Positions 36,244-48,372 of a stretch of DNA of 64,000 bases are shown piece after piece; the stretch's first letter is position 1; each line of letters begins with the position of its first letter. This stretch comes from Pholiota molesta (taxonomy: Eukaryota; Basidiomycota; Agaricomycetes; Agaricales; Strophariaceae). Under the pieces are notes generated by a model. That model saw only the letters and a program-made list of their open reading frames with translations. It ran no database searches and was not told where the DNA came from. A program made the translations under genes and the position numbers. The stretch spans positions 96,979 through 160,978 of the forward strand of contig JACGCK010000107.1 in assembly GCA_014925825.1 (NCBI GenBank), given 5' to 3'.

Positions 36244-38490
36244 CGTCTTTTAAACTGTCACCCGAACCCACGGAGGCGAATAGAGCGAGAGGTTTACTTC
36301 AAGTTGGGTTATGAGTTTCGTGTACGTCTATGATCCAGCGTATAATTAGGTGAAATGAAGAGGCAGAAAGGTGCAGAGACAAGAAATGAAGGATAGAGGA
36401 TATGGAGCAAAGTCGTCGCAAGAAACGCGGCAGTGGCAGCTCTCCAAAGCTCTCCAGTGATGATTAAGTAATCTCGGCCCGCCCAAAACAAACACTCATG
36501 ATCGACGTTCCGAGTCGTCCAAGCGAAGAAGACCTTGAGAAGGCCATGATACTAGTAGGCTGAAACCATCGGGACTGTCGAGACTTGCAGCAGATTCTAT
36601 TGTAAGTATTCCTTCTTTATCTGCAGGCATTTACCTATTTAGATGTTCTGCCAGACTCCTTAAACTTCTGCAAAAAAAAAAAATTGTCAAGGCCCCAATG
36701 GCAATGGCATGCTACCGAATACATTTCGATCGACCTAAGCTACTCCCTCGCGAGGCTTTACCATGTCATCCTATTAAAATCTGGTGCTACTACTATCTGC
36801 TAAAACCGAAACTTTGACATTGTTGTAAGTGCCCCAACTGCTTTATCTCGCAAAGATACTCATTTATCTATGCCTAGAATGTGTCCTTAGTAGGTTAGTA
36901 GGTGCTTTTGATCTATATACGTTATCCATTGATTTACTGTTAATTGGGCAAAGTTTGAAGACCCAGAAATGACAACTCAATACTCTAGCTGTCACTGTAT
37001 ATCAATCAAATTCTGAATCTAATGATTACTTTGTTGACTCGCTCTTGCAAATGGATATCGGCGGAATGCGTTGAACAACATAGCTGAACGCCGGGTAGCT
37101 ATATACATTATCTGAAAGCTAATATACTCTTAAATGTTTATGGATTACTCAGTACAATAGTCTGGACGGCGGAACAATTATCAGTAAATGCCAACAAGGC
37201 TCAATGCCCGCAGAAGCTTCTATTCAGTAGAGATACTTGCCTTCCCAGGGATCTCTACCGCTGCCGACGATTCCAAGACGATTCAGATGAGGTGGTTCTG
37301 TTGTATTCCAATTATAACCGGGGAGAGTTAACGTTTACCATTAATACCGCTGGGCATGTGTGGGACTGCAATGTTTCAGGCACTCCGTGCCGCATGGCTG
37401 GCCCGAAGATGTTGCATGGAGAATATGTAGTGCAGTGGCAGATGTTTCGGCCACCCGTCGACATCTGGGACTGAATGTCCAAACGCATGACTTGCTTTAA
37501 CCTTGGTCCCCCTTGAATGCCAGACTCTTTTACAGGCACGCTGCACGTCGAGATCGTTCCAGTTCTCTGATCATGAAGACGATACTTGAATGATACTGCT
37601 CTTGCCTGTAGTCGTTTATTTCTACCACATCGCCAACCCTTCTAGTATCTTGCATTGATCTTGCATTTATCGAGTATTTATCTCAAATGTTGTTTAGGAA
37701 CTTAAAATATAAAATGTCGAAAGTTCCAGTAGAGCTACGAAGACAAGAATCTCCGAGCTGGTCTCAGTAAACTCCCAGCTTTAAGCCAGCCTGCAAACGC
37801 GTAATGCCTCAGGCCTCATCTGTGAATGGAATCACAACATTTTCCACGTATTTGATGGCATCACTAAAACGCCAATCAAAATACCTGTCATCTAAGCGAT
37901 GGCATCCATTTTTGTTCACTGCGGCGACCATCGGCGACATGAAAAGGAGCCCGAAGGGCAGCTTTGGCAAGTCGCCTCGCTGAACAGGTACAATCCACGA
38001 ATATCTAATATCCGTCAGTCGTCGGCTAGGCAAGACCTAGGTGATATCGCCTCAATATGGAAGGCAGATTGCAGATCCATGTGCTGGACATCGCGTCGCC
38101 ATGGTCTGCGGCTTTGTCTGCCCGACTTTCATCCTCCTCATTTATGCAAAAAATGCAAAGAGACGTGTTTCGACTCGCTTTTTGTTCGATATTCATCGGC
38201 TGTTGTTTGTCCGAGGTAAGTCATTCAATCTACTTGCAAATGACCTGTCCATAATCCGCCGGATCGAAAATCTTCTTACTCATGGCGCGACCTTGAGGAT
38301 GTCAAAAGCCTGGCTTTGGAGAGTATAAAGGCGTCGTTTCTAGAGACAGAAGAAGCATCGACAACTAGCTTTTCATAAGAGCAGCGAGCCCTTCAGCTAA
38401 ATCGCAATTCAAGGTATGTCTTTCAATTCAGGACGTGTTTCATTGCTGATATATTTGCTAGCATAATTTCATTATTGAAGCTCATTCATA
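36244..38490. other. AT-rich intergenic stretch without a recognisable gene
   Basis: Only short open frames. Notable items are an 11-bp A run near 36670 and several CTTATTT/ATTTACC-like AT-rich stretches. No tRNA, transposon or domain signature seen. Confidence 0.6.
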
Positions 38491-40565
38491 ATGCGTCTTA
38501 ATTTGAAGACTCTCTCTCTCTTTCCGTTGTTGTGTCGACTTGGTGAGCTCGTTATTTGTCAACTCAGTGTTCATGATTCTGATCTAACATCTGATTATTT
38601 GTAGGTCAATCCCTCTCGCCAATGGAGCGTACATTCAACGCGACACCACGGTCGCTGTGAACTCGACTGCTGCATCCGAGCAATATGATTACATCGTTGT
38701 TGGCTCCGGACCTGGTGGTGGACCACTCGCCGCCCGCCTCGCGCAGGCTGGATACTCCGTTCTTCTCATCGATGCTGGAGAGGATCACGGTGATGACGTT
38801 GTCGTCCAAGTCCCCGTTTTCCAAGGTGCAGCCTCGGAATACACGCCCATCAGTTGGCAGTTCTTCGTCAACCACTACGACGACCTCACCACCGCCCAAC
38901 GCGACTCGAAATTCACGTACAGAATGCCCGATGGACGTTCTGGGTTGGGCCCGATCCTCCTGCTGGGAGCGAGCCATTGGGAATCTGGTACCCAAGAACT
39001 GGCACTCTCGGTGGATGCGCTGAACACAAGCCATGATCTTGATCTACCCTGCGGAGAGCGATTGGAACAACATTGCCACCCTCACCGGTGATTCTTCGTG
39101 GTCCGCGACCAACATGCGACGTTACTGGACCAAATTGGAGAACAACCAGTATCTCACTCCCTCTCCAGCCAACAGTGTCGGCCACGGCTTCAACGGATGG
39201 CTCGATTCCTCGGTTTCTGATCCCGGACCCCTGTTCAAGGACCCAACGGTTGTTGGTTTCCTCAGAGCGCCGCAATTGCGTTTGGACAGGCAACCAGCAA
39301 GATGCTTAACTTCAAGGACTTGGCCACCAACCCCACTGCCAGCAACCTCGCTCAATTCGCTTCGCTAGATCTCAACAGCGACTCGCAATCGCGCGACACG
39401 ACAAGCGGAATATACCAAGTCCCCCTTTCGATAAACAATGGAACGAAGACACGCGCGAACCATAGGGATCTCATTCTCAGCACGGCCAATACCTACAAAC
39501 TCAAACTGCAGCTTAACACCCTCGTTACCAAGATCATCTTCGATAATTCTACTGTCCCCGTGCTATCGGTGTCGAATACCAGACCGGCAGACATCTCTAC
39601 CGCGCTGATCCCAATGCTGCCTCCGGCGTGGTTACCGGATCCGGATCTTTCTTCGCCAAACGTGAAGTCATCGTCTCTGGTGGTGTCTACAATACTCCAC
39701 AGCTACTCAAGCTCTCTGGTGTTGGTCCCAAAGCCGAACTTGCGCGCACAAAATTCCCCTCGTTCACGAGTCACCCGCCGTCGGTACCAATATGCAAGAC
39801 AGATACGAAGTTGGTGTCATCGCCTCCACCAGCACTGATTTCACCGTCTGGAACGACTGCACATTCCTCAACACTACTGACGACGCCTGCTTCGCCAAGT
39901 GGGAAAACGACGCGACTGATCACGGTATCTACGGTGGAAACACATTCGCTTTCGCCCTCACACAATCGAGCAGCGTGGCAGACCCTTCCGCGGACGATCT
40001 CATCACTGGTGGCATTCCAGCTATCTTCAAGGGCTACTACCCCGGCTGGTCAAACCGTACGGCACTCGATGCGCACCACTGGACCTGGCTTACACTCAAG
40101 GCCCACGCTCGCAACAACGCCGGCACCGTCACCCTAACCTCGAGCGACCCACGCGATGTCCCCCAGATCGACTTCAAATACTGGACTACCGGCGGTCAAC
40201 AGGACCTGCAGGCCGTCTACGAGGGCGTCCAATTCACCCGCAAGATGCTCCAAGCCGCTGAGCCGATTGTCGGGGCGATCACGGAGGAGTGGCCAGGGCC
40301 GAACGTCCAGACGGAGGCGGAGGTCAAGCAGTGGATCCAGGACGAGGCCTGGGGTCACCACGCGAGCTGCACGGTTCCTATTGGCCCGACCAACGACTCT
40401 CATTCGGTTCTAGATTCCAACTTCCGGGTGAAGGGTGTGAACGGCCTGCGCGTTGTGGATGCGAGTGTGTTCCCCAAGATTCCGAGCTTCTACATTGTCT
40501 CGGCGGTATACATGATCTCGGAGAAGGCTGCTGAAGTTATCATTCGAGACGCACAAGGCCATTAA
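38491..40565 (+). CDS. Secreted GMC oxidoreductase (FAD-dependent)
   Basis: Start MRLNLKTLSLFPLLCRL at 38491, a likely signal peptide split by an intron. The FAD-binding start is DYIVVGSGPGGGPLAARLA, followed by SVLLIDAGEDHGDD. Later family blocks: FAKREVIVSGGVYNTPQLL, LSGVGPKAEL, the C-terminal HHASCTVPIG (catalytic His region), FRVKGVNGLRVVDASVFP and YMISEKAAEVI, stop 40563-40565. The family oxidises alcohols, sugars or aryl alcohols extracellularly, often producing H2O2. Only one or two introns. Five one-base deletions interrupt the frame (about 38937, 39029, 39265, 39558 and 39750); between them the protein is free of stops and well conserved. Subfamily not determined; the PSFYIVSAVYM end differs from the usual NPxLT of aryl-alcohol oxidases. 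Confidence 0.87.
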
Positions 40566-40925
40566 TTTAGAGATTCGGTTATATTTAAAGTTCGATACAT
40601 TATTTCATACCTTGATTACAAGTTATTTAGTCTTATGCTAATTTGTACTTCCAATATTTTCATACATACACGTTTGGGAGCGCTATCTATCGTTTGAATA
40701 ACAAATTTTGTTCTACTATCAATAAATGGGCGATTATTGAACTTGCTAGCCAGGATCTCATGGCTTGAGCACCTCATCGGATTTACAAGGCTTCTAGTTT
40801 TTCAATTTCCCAGAATTGGCGTAAACAGTTAAGCTTTTAAGTACAAGGAACATAGACCAAATCTGGTTACAATTCTATCCGTGCAGAATAATATATTACA
40901 GGGTGAGCGTATACTTTATATCCAT
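40566..40925. other. Convergent intergenic spacer
   Basis: AT-rich spacer between the 3' ends of the GMC and SDR genes. Presumably both 3' UTRs; AATAAA-like sequences occur (AATAAATGG at about 40720). Confidence 0.55.
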
Positions 40926-41773
40926 TTACCAAGGGACTTCCTGGCCACCGGGACCAAAAAACTTTCCAGTCGGACCATCGCTATCCAGAAGCGCCCAAGG
41001 AAGCATGGCCAGGCCGCCATCCTCAACGGGCTGCCCAGTGTTCTTTGTCAATTTCGTCGCCGTAAGCCCAGGCGTCACCGATTCACTTTGAACCCCTCGT
41101 CCTTCAGCTCAAGCGCCAGCGCGATCGTATACGAGTTCAGCGCGACCTTGCTTGCCCTATACCCCACGAACTTGTCTCGCCCGTCCGCTTGCGACTGCTT
41201 ATTCGATGCGAGCGCCGACGCGACGTTGAGGATGACCGGGGTTTTCCTGTGGACCTGCGCAGAGGGGCAGGAACGCGACGGTGGTCTCGATGGCGCCGTA
41301 GAAATTGGTCTCCATGATCTCGCGCACGACGTCCATGGAGGGTGATGCCGCAGACTGGTTTGCGTCTATCTGGCAGATCCCTGCGTTGTTCACGAGGACG
41401 TCGAGCTTCCCTTCCGCCGCTTCGATGGTCTCTTTCGCTCTCTTGATGCTCGAGGGCTGCGTCACGTCAACCAAGACTAGTTTGACAGTTTTGAGTCCTT
41501 CTGAATGAAGGGTATCTCTATGATATGCGATTGTTGGCCCATCGGATGAGCCTTAAATATAAGTGCTGAAAGTTTGGCTGGACGTACACTGCTTTCTTTC
41601 CGGATTCCTCATTTCTAGCCCCGAGGTAAACGATATGTCCTTTCTCAGCAACCAAGCGCGCAAGCTCAAACCCGACGCCGGAATTTGCACCTAAACATTG
41701 TCAAGGTTTCAAAAATACTCAGTGGAAAATGAACTGAATGTAATATACCAGTTATCAAGACAACCTTGGACAT
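40926..41773 (-). CDS. Short-chain dehydrogenase/reductase (SDR)
   Basis: NAD(P)-dependent oxidoreductase. Start MSKVVLITG at 41773; the cofactor motif continues after an intron as ANSGVGFELARLVAEKG. The DVTQPSSIKRAKETIE, LDVLVNNAG and NFYGAIETTVAFLPL blocks follow, then NVASALAS, the active-site YRASK, and NSYTIALALELKDEGFKV. The end reads FGPGGQEVPW, stop 40926-40928. Serine of the NVAS segment, YxxxK and NNAG are all present. One-base deletions at about 41260 and 41075 break the frame. Upstream relatives are carbonyl-reductase-like SDRs; substrate unknown. Located tail-to-tail with the GMC gene. Confidence 0.83.
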
Positions 41774-42647
41774 GATCAGGCGTGCTAGAAGCTCGAAAAT
41801 ATGAAAGAGGTCTTGGGGGTGCTGGTCTGTGAATACTGAATGCGATAATTTGCCTTATCTGATCGTAGTGGGAATCGGACCATATCTGTAACTTTCACGA
41901 GTCAGAGAATTGGAGGACATATTTTGGGTCAGTGCAGGGTCAGTGCAGATAATCAGCCGATAGTCAATGCAAAAATCAGATAATGTATAGATTATTTGCT
42001 TTCTAGTCATAACGACGTTTAACCTGAGCCGCCTACGCAGTAATGCGCTTTCTTCACAGTGATGGGAATAACGACGAACGTCCATCACAATATGGAGTGC
42101 GATAGCGTAACTTGAATACAGTCAATATATTGCATAAAACCAAGTAGGGTAGCCTCGTTGAGATGATGAAGGTTGATTGAAAGAACGATATCGCTCTCAC
42201 TGGGATCTCATCGGGATTCAGAGAGACGAGCGAGTTGCGAGCGAGAGAATGAGTAGATGCAACCTATTTATAGAGATGTTATTTTTAGCACTGATGGGCG
42301 TAGCAAACCTATTCTCAACAGACTAGCCTACCTTCTTGTTCGAGATGTTCCTCATGGCTGGCTGAATTAATGAGTTCCTATGTACTCTTTCAGCCACATC
42401 AACCAAACGCTACTCTCTACGTAGTGGCAATTGTGACTTGGATGATTTGTACTTGCACATCATCTGAATCATCATTGTTCCAACTGGTTTGTGCAGCGCA
42501 TTATAGGATTATAATTATGGCGGATATCTCATATGTACGAAAGAAAGTCCACATACAGAGCTTCCAAAAGCTAGCTAGGATGGAGTGGTAAGATCACTTC
42601 AAGCATCAAACGAGCGAAGTTCAGCAGATTTTGATAACGGTTGTAAT
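41774..42647. other. Intergenic stretch without a recognisable gene
   Basis: Contains the promoter side of the SDR gene and the 3' side of the BAP31 gene. A TATTTATAG element lies at about 42267. Short open frames only. Confidence 0.55.
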
Positions 42648-43648
42648 TTAATCGACTCGTTTGTTGGATTTGTTTCCTGTGAGATCGTTCAACTCCGTCG
42701 CAAGTCTGTCGTATTCGGCATTGTTTTGGGATGCTTGTTTCTTCAGAATTTCTGGTGTTGCACGATGTATGATTAACTTCGCGTTCATGAGAGCAGAGAG
42801 GACGCCTTACCAAAATCACGTTCTTGCTTCTTCAATTCGGCAATTTGTTTCTTGAGCGAGGCAATTTCCTTGGTTTGATCATCGGATTTGGCGTCAGTGG
42901 CACCGGCGCTCTGCATTGGAGATGTCAGCTAAGCAAAGTCCAAACGAAAGAACAAGGGCACACGCACAGCCTTCTTCAGTTTGGCGTACTCCTCTTGGGT
43001 ATGAATGAGGTCGAGGATGATATAGAACGTGCGGGTAAGGACAAGTGATAGGAATAAGCAGAAGCCAGTCAGATAGACATTGCGTTGTGCGCTGGGAGAA
43101 ATTACGTCAGTATGCGCCGCAGTTAAGGGGCGCTCATGGGCCAGATTTCAGGAGAGGGGTGGAACGCACTAGAATTTTCGGGCTGCGATGCCTGTATCGG
43201 TGCGAATGTCGGATACCATCCCTCCCTTGTTGCTCTTTGCGAGATCGGACTCGGCTGTGACGCGGAACATCCGTTGGAGTGCGTCGGCGAAGAGAATCGC
43301 GACGAAGCTGGCAAGAAGGAAAACAATGAGTTTAGAGCTTGGGTATTGAAAGAGGAAGAAAGGCGTACATGAAAGATATCTTTAGTCCATATGCTACTTT
43401 TGCAACGATTTTGGACTCGGTGAGGAAGGCGAAGAGACGCTTCTTGATGGCATAGGGTAGGGGCGCGACGAGGAGGCAGAAGGTGACCATCTATCGCGGA
43501 GACATTAGGCGTTGGAGTTTATTCACTTGTTTTGGGACAGTATACCTCCGCCGCGAGCAGCAAAAATGTTAATGAGTAGCTTGAGAAATTCGCATGAGCG
43601 ATAAGATTAAACGCGTCTTCGGAAATGGAACACATACTAGATCGTCAT
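42648..43648 (-). CDS. BAP31/Yet3-family ER membrane protein
   Basis: ER transmembrane protein of the B-cell-receptor-associated-31 family, thought to help sort membrane proteins leaving the ER. Start MTIY at 43648, then YSLTFLLLAAE across an intron, MVTFCLLVAPLPYAIKKRLF, FLTESKIVAKVAYGLKISF, FVAILFADALQRMFRVTAES, then AQRNVYLTGFCLFLSLVLTRTF: three membrane spans, with the conserved AxALQRMxR loop. The C-terminus is a coiled coil (KEIASLKKQIAELKKQERDF) ending GNKSNKRVD, close to the KKxx-type retrieval tail of the family but not a canonical one. Six or so introns. Divergent from Ubp6 (318-bp spacer). Confidence 0.88.
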
Positions 43649-43966
43649 ATTGGTTGTTGGTGTGCTGAGGCGAAGATGAAGAAGATGCTGCGGGGGTGTT
43701 GGTGGAGAGGGGACGACGCTGAGGAGCTTTATAGCCGGCGTTGCGTACGTGGAGGGACTGGACAAGAGCAAAACACGAGACAGTTGGCTGGCTCGCAGCA
43801 GGCTGACGTCATGGCACAGCATCGCGAACCAGCGTGAACCGAGTCACGGCCGAGTCGTCTCGTGACGGTGACGCGTCCCGTGGACTCGCAGACCTCAAAA
43901 ATCAAGCGCGTATCATCTCTTCGCTTGTACCACCACCATACCCATATCCACACCACTCAGTTAGCT

Positions 43967-46426
43967 ATGGCACCCATCCAGGTCAACATAAAGCATGCTG
44001 GGAAGACATACAATCTCCCCCTCGATCCCGATCTCCCCCCCGCCGTGTTCAAGGACACCGTATACAATGCCACGGGAGTGCCACCAGATCGCATGAAGGT
44101 CATGGTCAAAGGAGGTGTCTTGAAGGTTTGTCTCGCGTTTATTGCTCCAAGACTCATCTTTGGATGGTCTTTGACGTCCTCATCCTCTTTATTGCTTGTA
44201 GGAAGACTCTTCATGGAAAAAATCGGGCCAAAAGAGGTACGCATTCGAACGTTCTTACTTTCATCAGCATCGCTCACTTTAGAGGATACACAGGGCCAAA
44301 CTTTCACCGTTATTGGACAGCTGGGGAACTTCCCAAACCCCCACCAAACCTATGTCTTCCTTGAAGGTGATCCCATTTACCCTTGGTATAAGCATTGAGC
44401 GCTAAAACACATGCTTCAAGATATGGACGATTCGGAATTGGCAGAAGCTGTATGTTTTTCATGCTCTCTTGTGTTTATCCCATGCTTATATCGACCGTAG
44501 CTCGCTAAACCTGTGGGATTGACCAAGTATGTTTCTTTGCAATTACCCCACTCCACCAGTTCCCGCGGAGCACTACTTTCCCATTTCCTCTCGCCTGGAA
44601 ACACGGCTAATATTCATCGTTTCATACAGTCTTGGCAATACGTGTTACATGAATGCCACTGTCCAAGCTCTTCGCGCCGTTCCCGAATTGCAAGTTGCAT
44701 TGAGCGCGTATGTCCATTGGGCTTATTTATGTCTTGGCGTTAGTTATTATTTCGTATACCAGCCCTTCACTTCAGTCAACAACACCACTTCCAAGTGCCT
44801 TACGCGACCTATATTCCAATATGTCACGGACCACGGATAGTATCACACCTTTCGGATTCTTGCAGGTTTTGCGCGAAGTACGTCGCATTCGCATGCACCG
44901 TTAACAAAAGTTCGTTACTAAAATCTTGATCCACCAGGTGAATCCTCAATTTGCAGAAATGGATCGCAGAGAGACCAAGGCCAACGATTTCTCGATGGGA
45001 AAGCAAGGCTACGCTCAACAAGGTACGCTTCATTTACAGCTTTTACGAATTTGGTCTAATTTAGCATATATAGATGCGGAAGAGTGCTACGGCGCCATTA
45101 TCAACACCTTGCGAAACGTTCCTGGGTTGGATGAGTCTGGCAGAAGTGTCAGCACTGGTGCGGAGGCTGCTATTGGCGGCAAAAGATTCGTGGAGCAATA
45201 CATGATGGGAGAAATGCGCAGAGAGTTTGTCAATTTCAATACAACCAGACGAAGGGATCTCTGATGATATTCTTTGTCCAGATTGACTTGCGATGATAAT
45301 CCGGAAGAACCTGCATCCGTATCTTCCGAGCAAGTACTCAAAATTGAATGTAATATCTCCATCACCACAAACTTTATGCTATCTGGGATCTTGAGCGTGA
45401 GTGTCTCATGTATCAGGTATCTCATAAATGACTCAATTTTTCTACTAGTCGCTAGACACGAAAGTCGAGAAGAACTCGCCTTCACTGGGGAGACAAGCCC
45501 TCTACAGTCAGAAATCCCGGCTCTCGAGGCTACCAACTTATTTGACAGTACATATGGTGCGATTTGCATGGCGAGCCGATATCGGCAAGAAAGCAAAGAT
45601 TATGGTGTGTGCTATGAAACCTGCATGCTACCACCCGAGTGCCTAACTCATTTGGAAACAGCGTAAAGTCAAGTTCCCCAAGAATTTGACGCGCTCGACC
45701 TTGTCACGGACGAACTCCGCGCCAAGCTGCTGCCTGCCAGTCGAAAGCTGAAGGAGATCGAGAAAGAGCGCGGGGAGCGACGGAAAGTCAGGAAAAGGAC
45801 GAAGAACGCTGTCAGCGCTGGTCCTTCGACATCCGCGCTGTCGACGTCGAAATGGCCGATCCAACCGTGAGTGCGGCCACGGATGCCATTACCGCCGCCC
45901 CTGCGACCGGGGACGATCAGAGCAAAAGCCACGGCCGAAGAGTTTGAGGATGAGGTGGTCGTTAGGAAGAGGGAGGCTGCCGAGCTCGATGAGCTCATTT
46001 CTCCTGACGTGAAACGGGACATCGGAGCGAGTGCGACTGGGCTGTACGATCTCGTTGGTGAGTAGTGCGATGAATATTTGTATTGCTCATATTTATTACG
46101 ATTCTTCTTTTCCAGCCATTGTCACTCATAAAGGTGCCGCGGCAGACGCAGGCCACTACATTGGCTTCGTCAAGAAGAGCGTCTTCAACGCATACAACAA
46201 AAAGAAGGCGGCTGCTGCTGTTACCCCTGCAGAGGGGGCTGAAGAGTCGACGGAATCCACTCAAACGGCTGCGGAGCTGGATGCTCTTGAGGACGATGAA
46301 GATTGGTACAAGTTCGACGACGAAAAGGTGTCGGTGTTCCCCAAGGAGAAGCTCGCTACGCTCGACGGAGGAGGCGAAGACTCGAGCGCGTATGTGCTGC
46401 TGTACAGGAGCAAGAGCGTTGCTTGA
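43967..46426 (+). CDS. UBP6: Ubiquitin carboxyl-terminal hydrolase, Ubp6/USP14 orthologue
   Basis: Proteasome-bound cysteine deubiquitinase that trims ubiquitin from substrates. Start MAPIQVNIKHAGKTYNLPL at 43967 begins an N-terminal ubiquitin-like domain (about residues 1-75) that docks on the proteasome. The Cys box is split by an intron: GLTN | LGNTCYMNATVQALRA. The finger region gives NPQFAEMDR, QDAEECYGAIINTL and KFVEQYMMGEMRRE-like sequence. The His box GHYIGFVKK and DEDWYKFDDEKVSVFP follow, ending SSAYVLLYRSKSVA, stop 46424-46426. At least nine introns. Frame shifts at about 44320-44360, 45240 and 45500-45720 look like single missing bases. The catalytic Cys and His are present. Confidence 0.9.
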
Positions 46427-47985
46427 GCGATGGACGATGGGCGAAGGTAGACTGAGAACGCTGACGATGGAGATATCCAGATGGAATCATCAGCTGCAGG
46501 GCATTATGGAGACGAACTTCCTCGATTTTCAGATTCTGTTGAATGATAATGAATGCTTGCTTCACTTTATGTGTGGCTGGAAAAAGATGTATTACTAAGG
46601 CAAAGAAAAACAAATCATTGACATCGGACCTTTCGGACCTCCCAAGTCCTCCGACCTCATAGATCTCGAAAATTTGTCAAGCGCCCAAATGTCGGACCTC
46701 GGGAACCTTCTTAATTCAGTGGTGTATTCCCACGCCTCAGGCCACCATATAATCACATGACTCATGGGTCGCGCGCGAGTAACCGCATTGGCGTCGGAGG
46801 ACCCTCTCTTGATCTCGTTCTGTCATCACCGCCTGCCGACCTTCGCGTCAGGACGCTGAACCCTGCTGAGTCCTGCTCGGATCACCTGGAGGCCACATAT
46901 CAACCTCAAGGCGCACGTCAACGTGATCCCGAAGCCCAGGCCTCATCGCGTGTGCCTCTACTTTGTGCCGTTTTTCTCGTCACTTTACAGTTTCTTTTCG
47001 ACATGCTACGGACCTTCTATCACGGCGCACTAGGGAGGTTTAGCAGGGTTTGTGGGCCATATGTATTCCGAAGTTGAAGGGCCAGTTTTCTGGAGGAAGT
47101 TCTTTTCGGCAAGATGGTCATTTTCTTCTGTGGCAATGCTAGCCACAATGCGATTGCGCTTGAGTCTTCTATCTATGTGATAGACTGGCTGCTGGCAAAC
47201 TAGCTTGTGGATAGTCTTATCTCTTTGGAGGGTTAAACTGGATGAAGGCCTCCCTTTGTCATCGCAAATGTTCAAGAGCGTTTCCGAACTACGGACCATC
47301 ATATGCCTATCATGCTTTTCCTGACGGTAACACCGCCGCGGATGCCTTTCTCAACACTGTGTTAGTTCTTTCTACAGGACTAGCCTTTGGGGAAACTTTT
47401 ACCCTCTGCCGCCGTCTCTTGCCTCCTTTTGCACCAGCGATTACGAATGCCTGGAATTCTTTTCGTTATCTTCTGAATAGCAGCTGGCTTATGTTTTATG
47501 CAGTGGCTTCGATGAGTTTGCTTGACGAGTAACCTGATTGGCGACAGGCTTACTTGGGGATATTGACATTTACAGTATATCGATCCTGCGCTTGGTCCTG
47601 AGCCCGTTCCTGCTCGTTTGATTGAATCGTAACCTATCGTAACAGATCGTTACCATGTGTCCCCAATGTCGCTTAATTCAGGTGGTGGCATCAAGGCGAG
47701 GCGTTGTTGTATGTCATTGGCATCACAAAGGGGGCTCCGTACTTGGTTTTTGATCTTCTGCGTCACGGCGGGCTGCACTCCAACTGGAGGGGATATCACC
47801 TGCAATAATACTCTATCAGATCGTCCCTGCGTCGGGGGTGTGGGGTATTACTGGCCGCGCATATAATACATACGCACTCAATTGCTATCGACGGTATCAG
47901 CTACGGTACTAGGGGAGATAAAAGAAGGGCTTAGGCAAGGCTTGGGGATAACCCGGAAAGCCACGTTATGATATGCTTTCAGGGA
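46427..47985. other. Intergenic stretch without a recognisable gene
   Basis: One 96-codon plus-strand frame (47242-47532) has no family signature and poor surrounding support. Nothing else seen. Confidence 0.55.
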
Positions 47986-48372
47986 CTATGCGCCCACACA
48001 TGGATTTGATCGCAGAGTTGACAAATGCCGATGGATGTGCAAGCGATAGTATTCGCTTATTCGCATAACGCTCGCCAGCTGCTGCCAATGGTGGGAGAGG
48101 CCGAGTTGGTATGTGAGGGTTTCGACTTTTTGTGGCTCCCGCCATCTGATTCTTTGCAGGACAGCTTCTCGAGGGCGACAGATGGAGATGTTACAATAAA
48201 CTCCGAGTTGGAGATCGACGAGCACGCCACATTGACTTGACATGCCGCCGTTTTTCCGTTCCCCTTCTTTCTTCTGCAGGTGGGCAAGTACAACAAATCA
48301 TGATTCTGGTTAATTTGTATACGCTTACATACAGGTAAGTACAACAATCATACATTAGGTATAAGCGCTTTG

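Noticed and set aside
38930..39760. Programmed frameshifting in the GMC oxidoreductase
   Set aside because: Five shifts of the same kind in one gene with no slippery sites; missing bases are the simpler explanation.
47242..47532. 96-codon plus-strand frame
   Set aside because: Hydrophobic patches only; GNTAAD looked like an RNase H remnant but the flanking residues do not fit.
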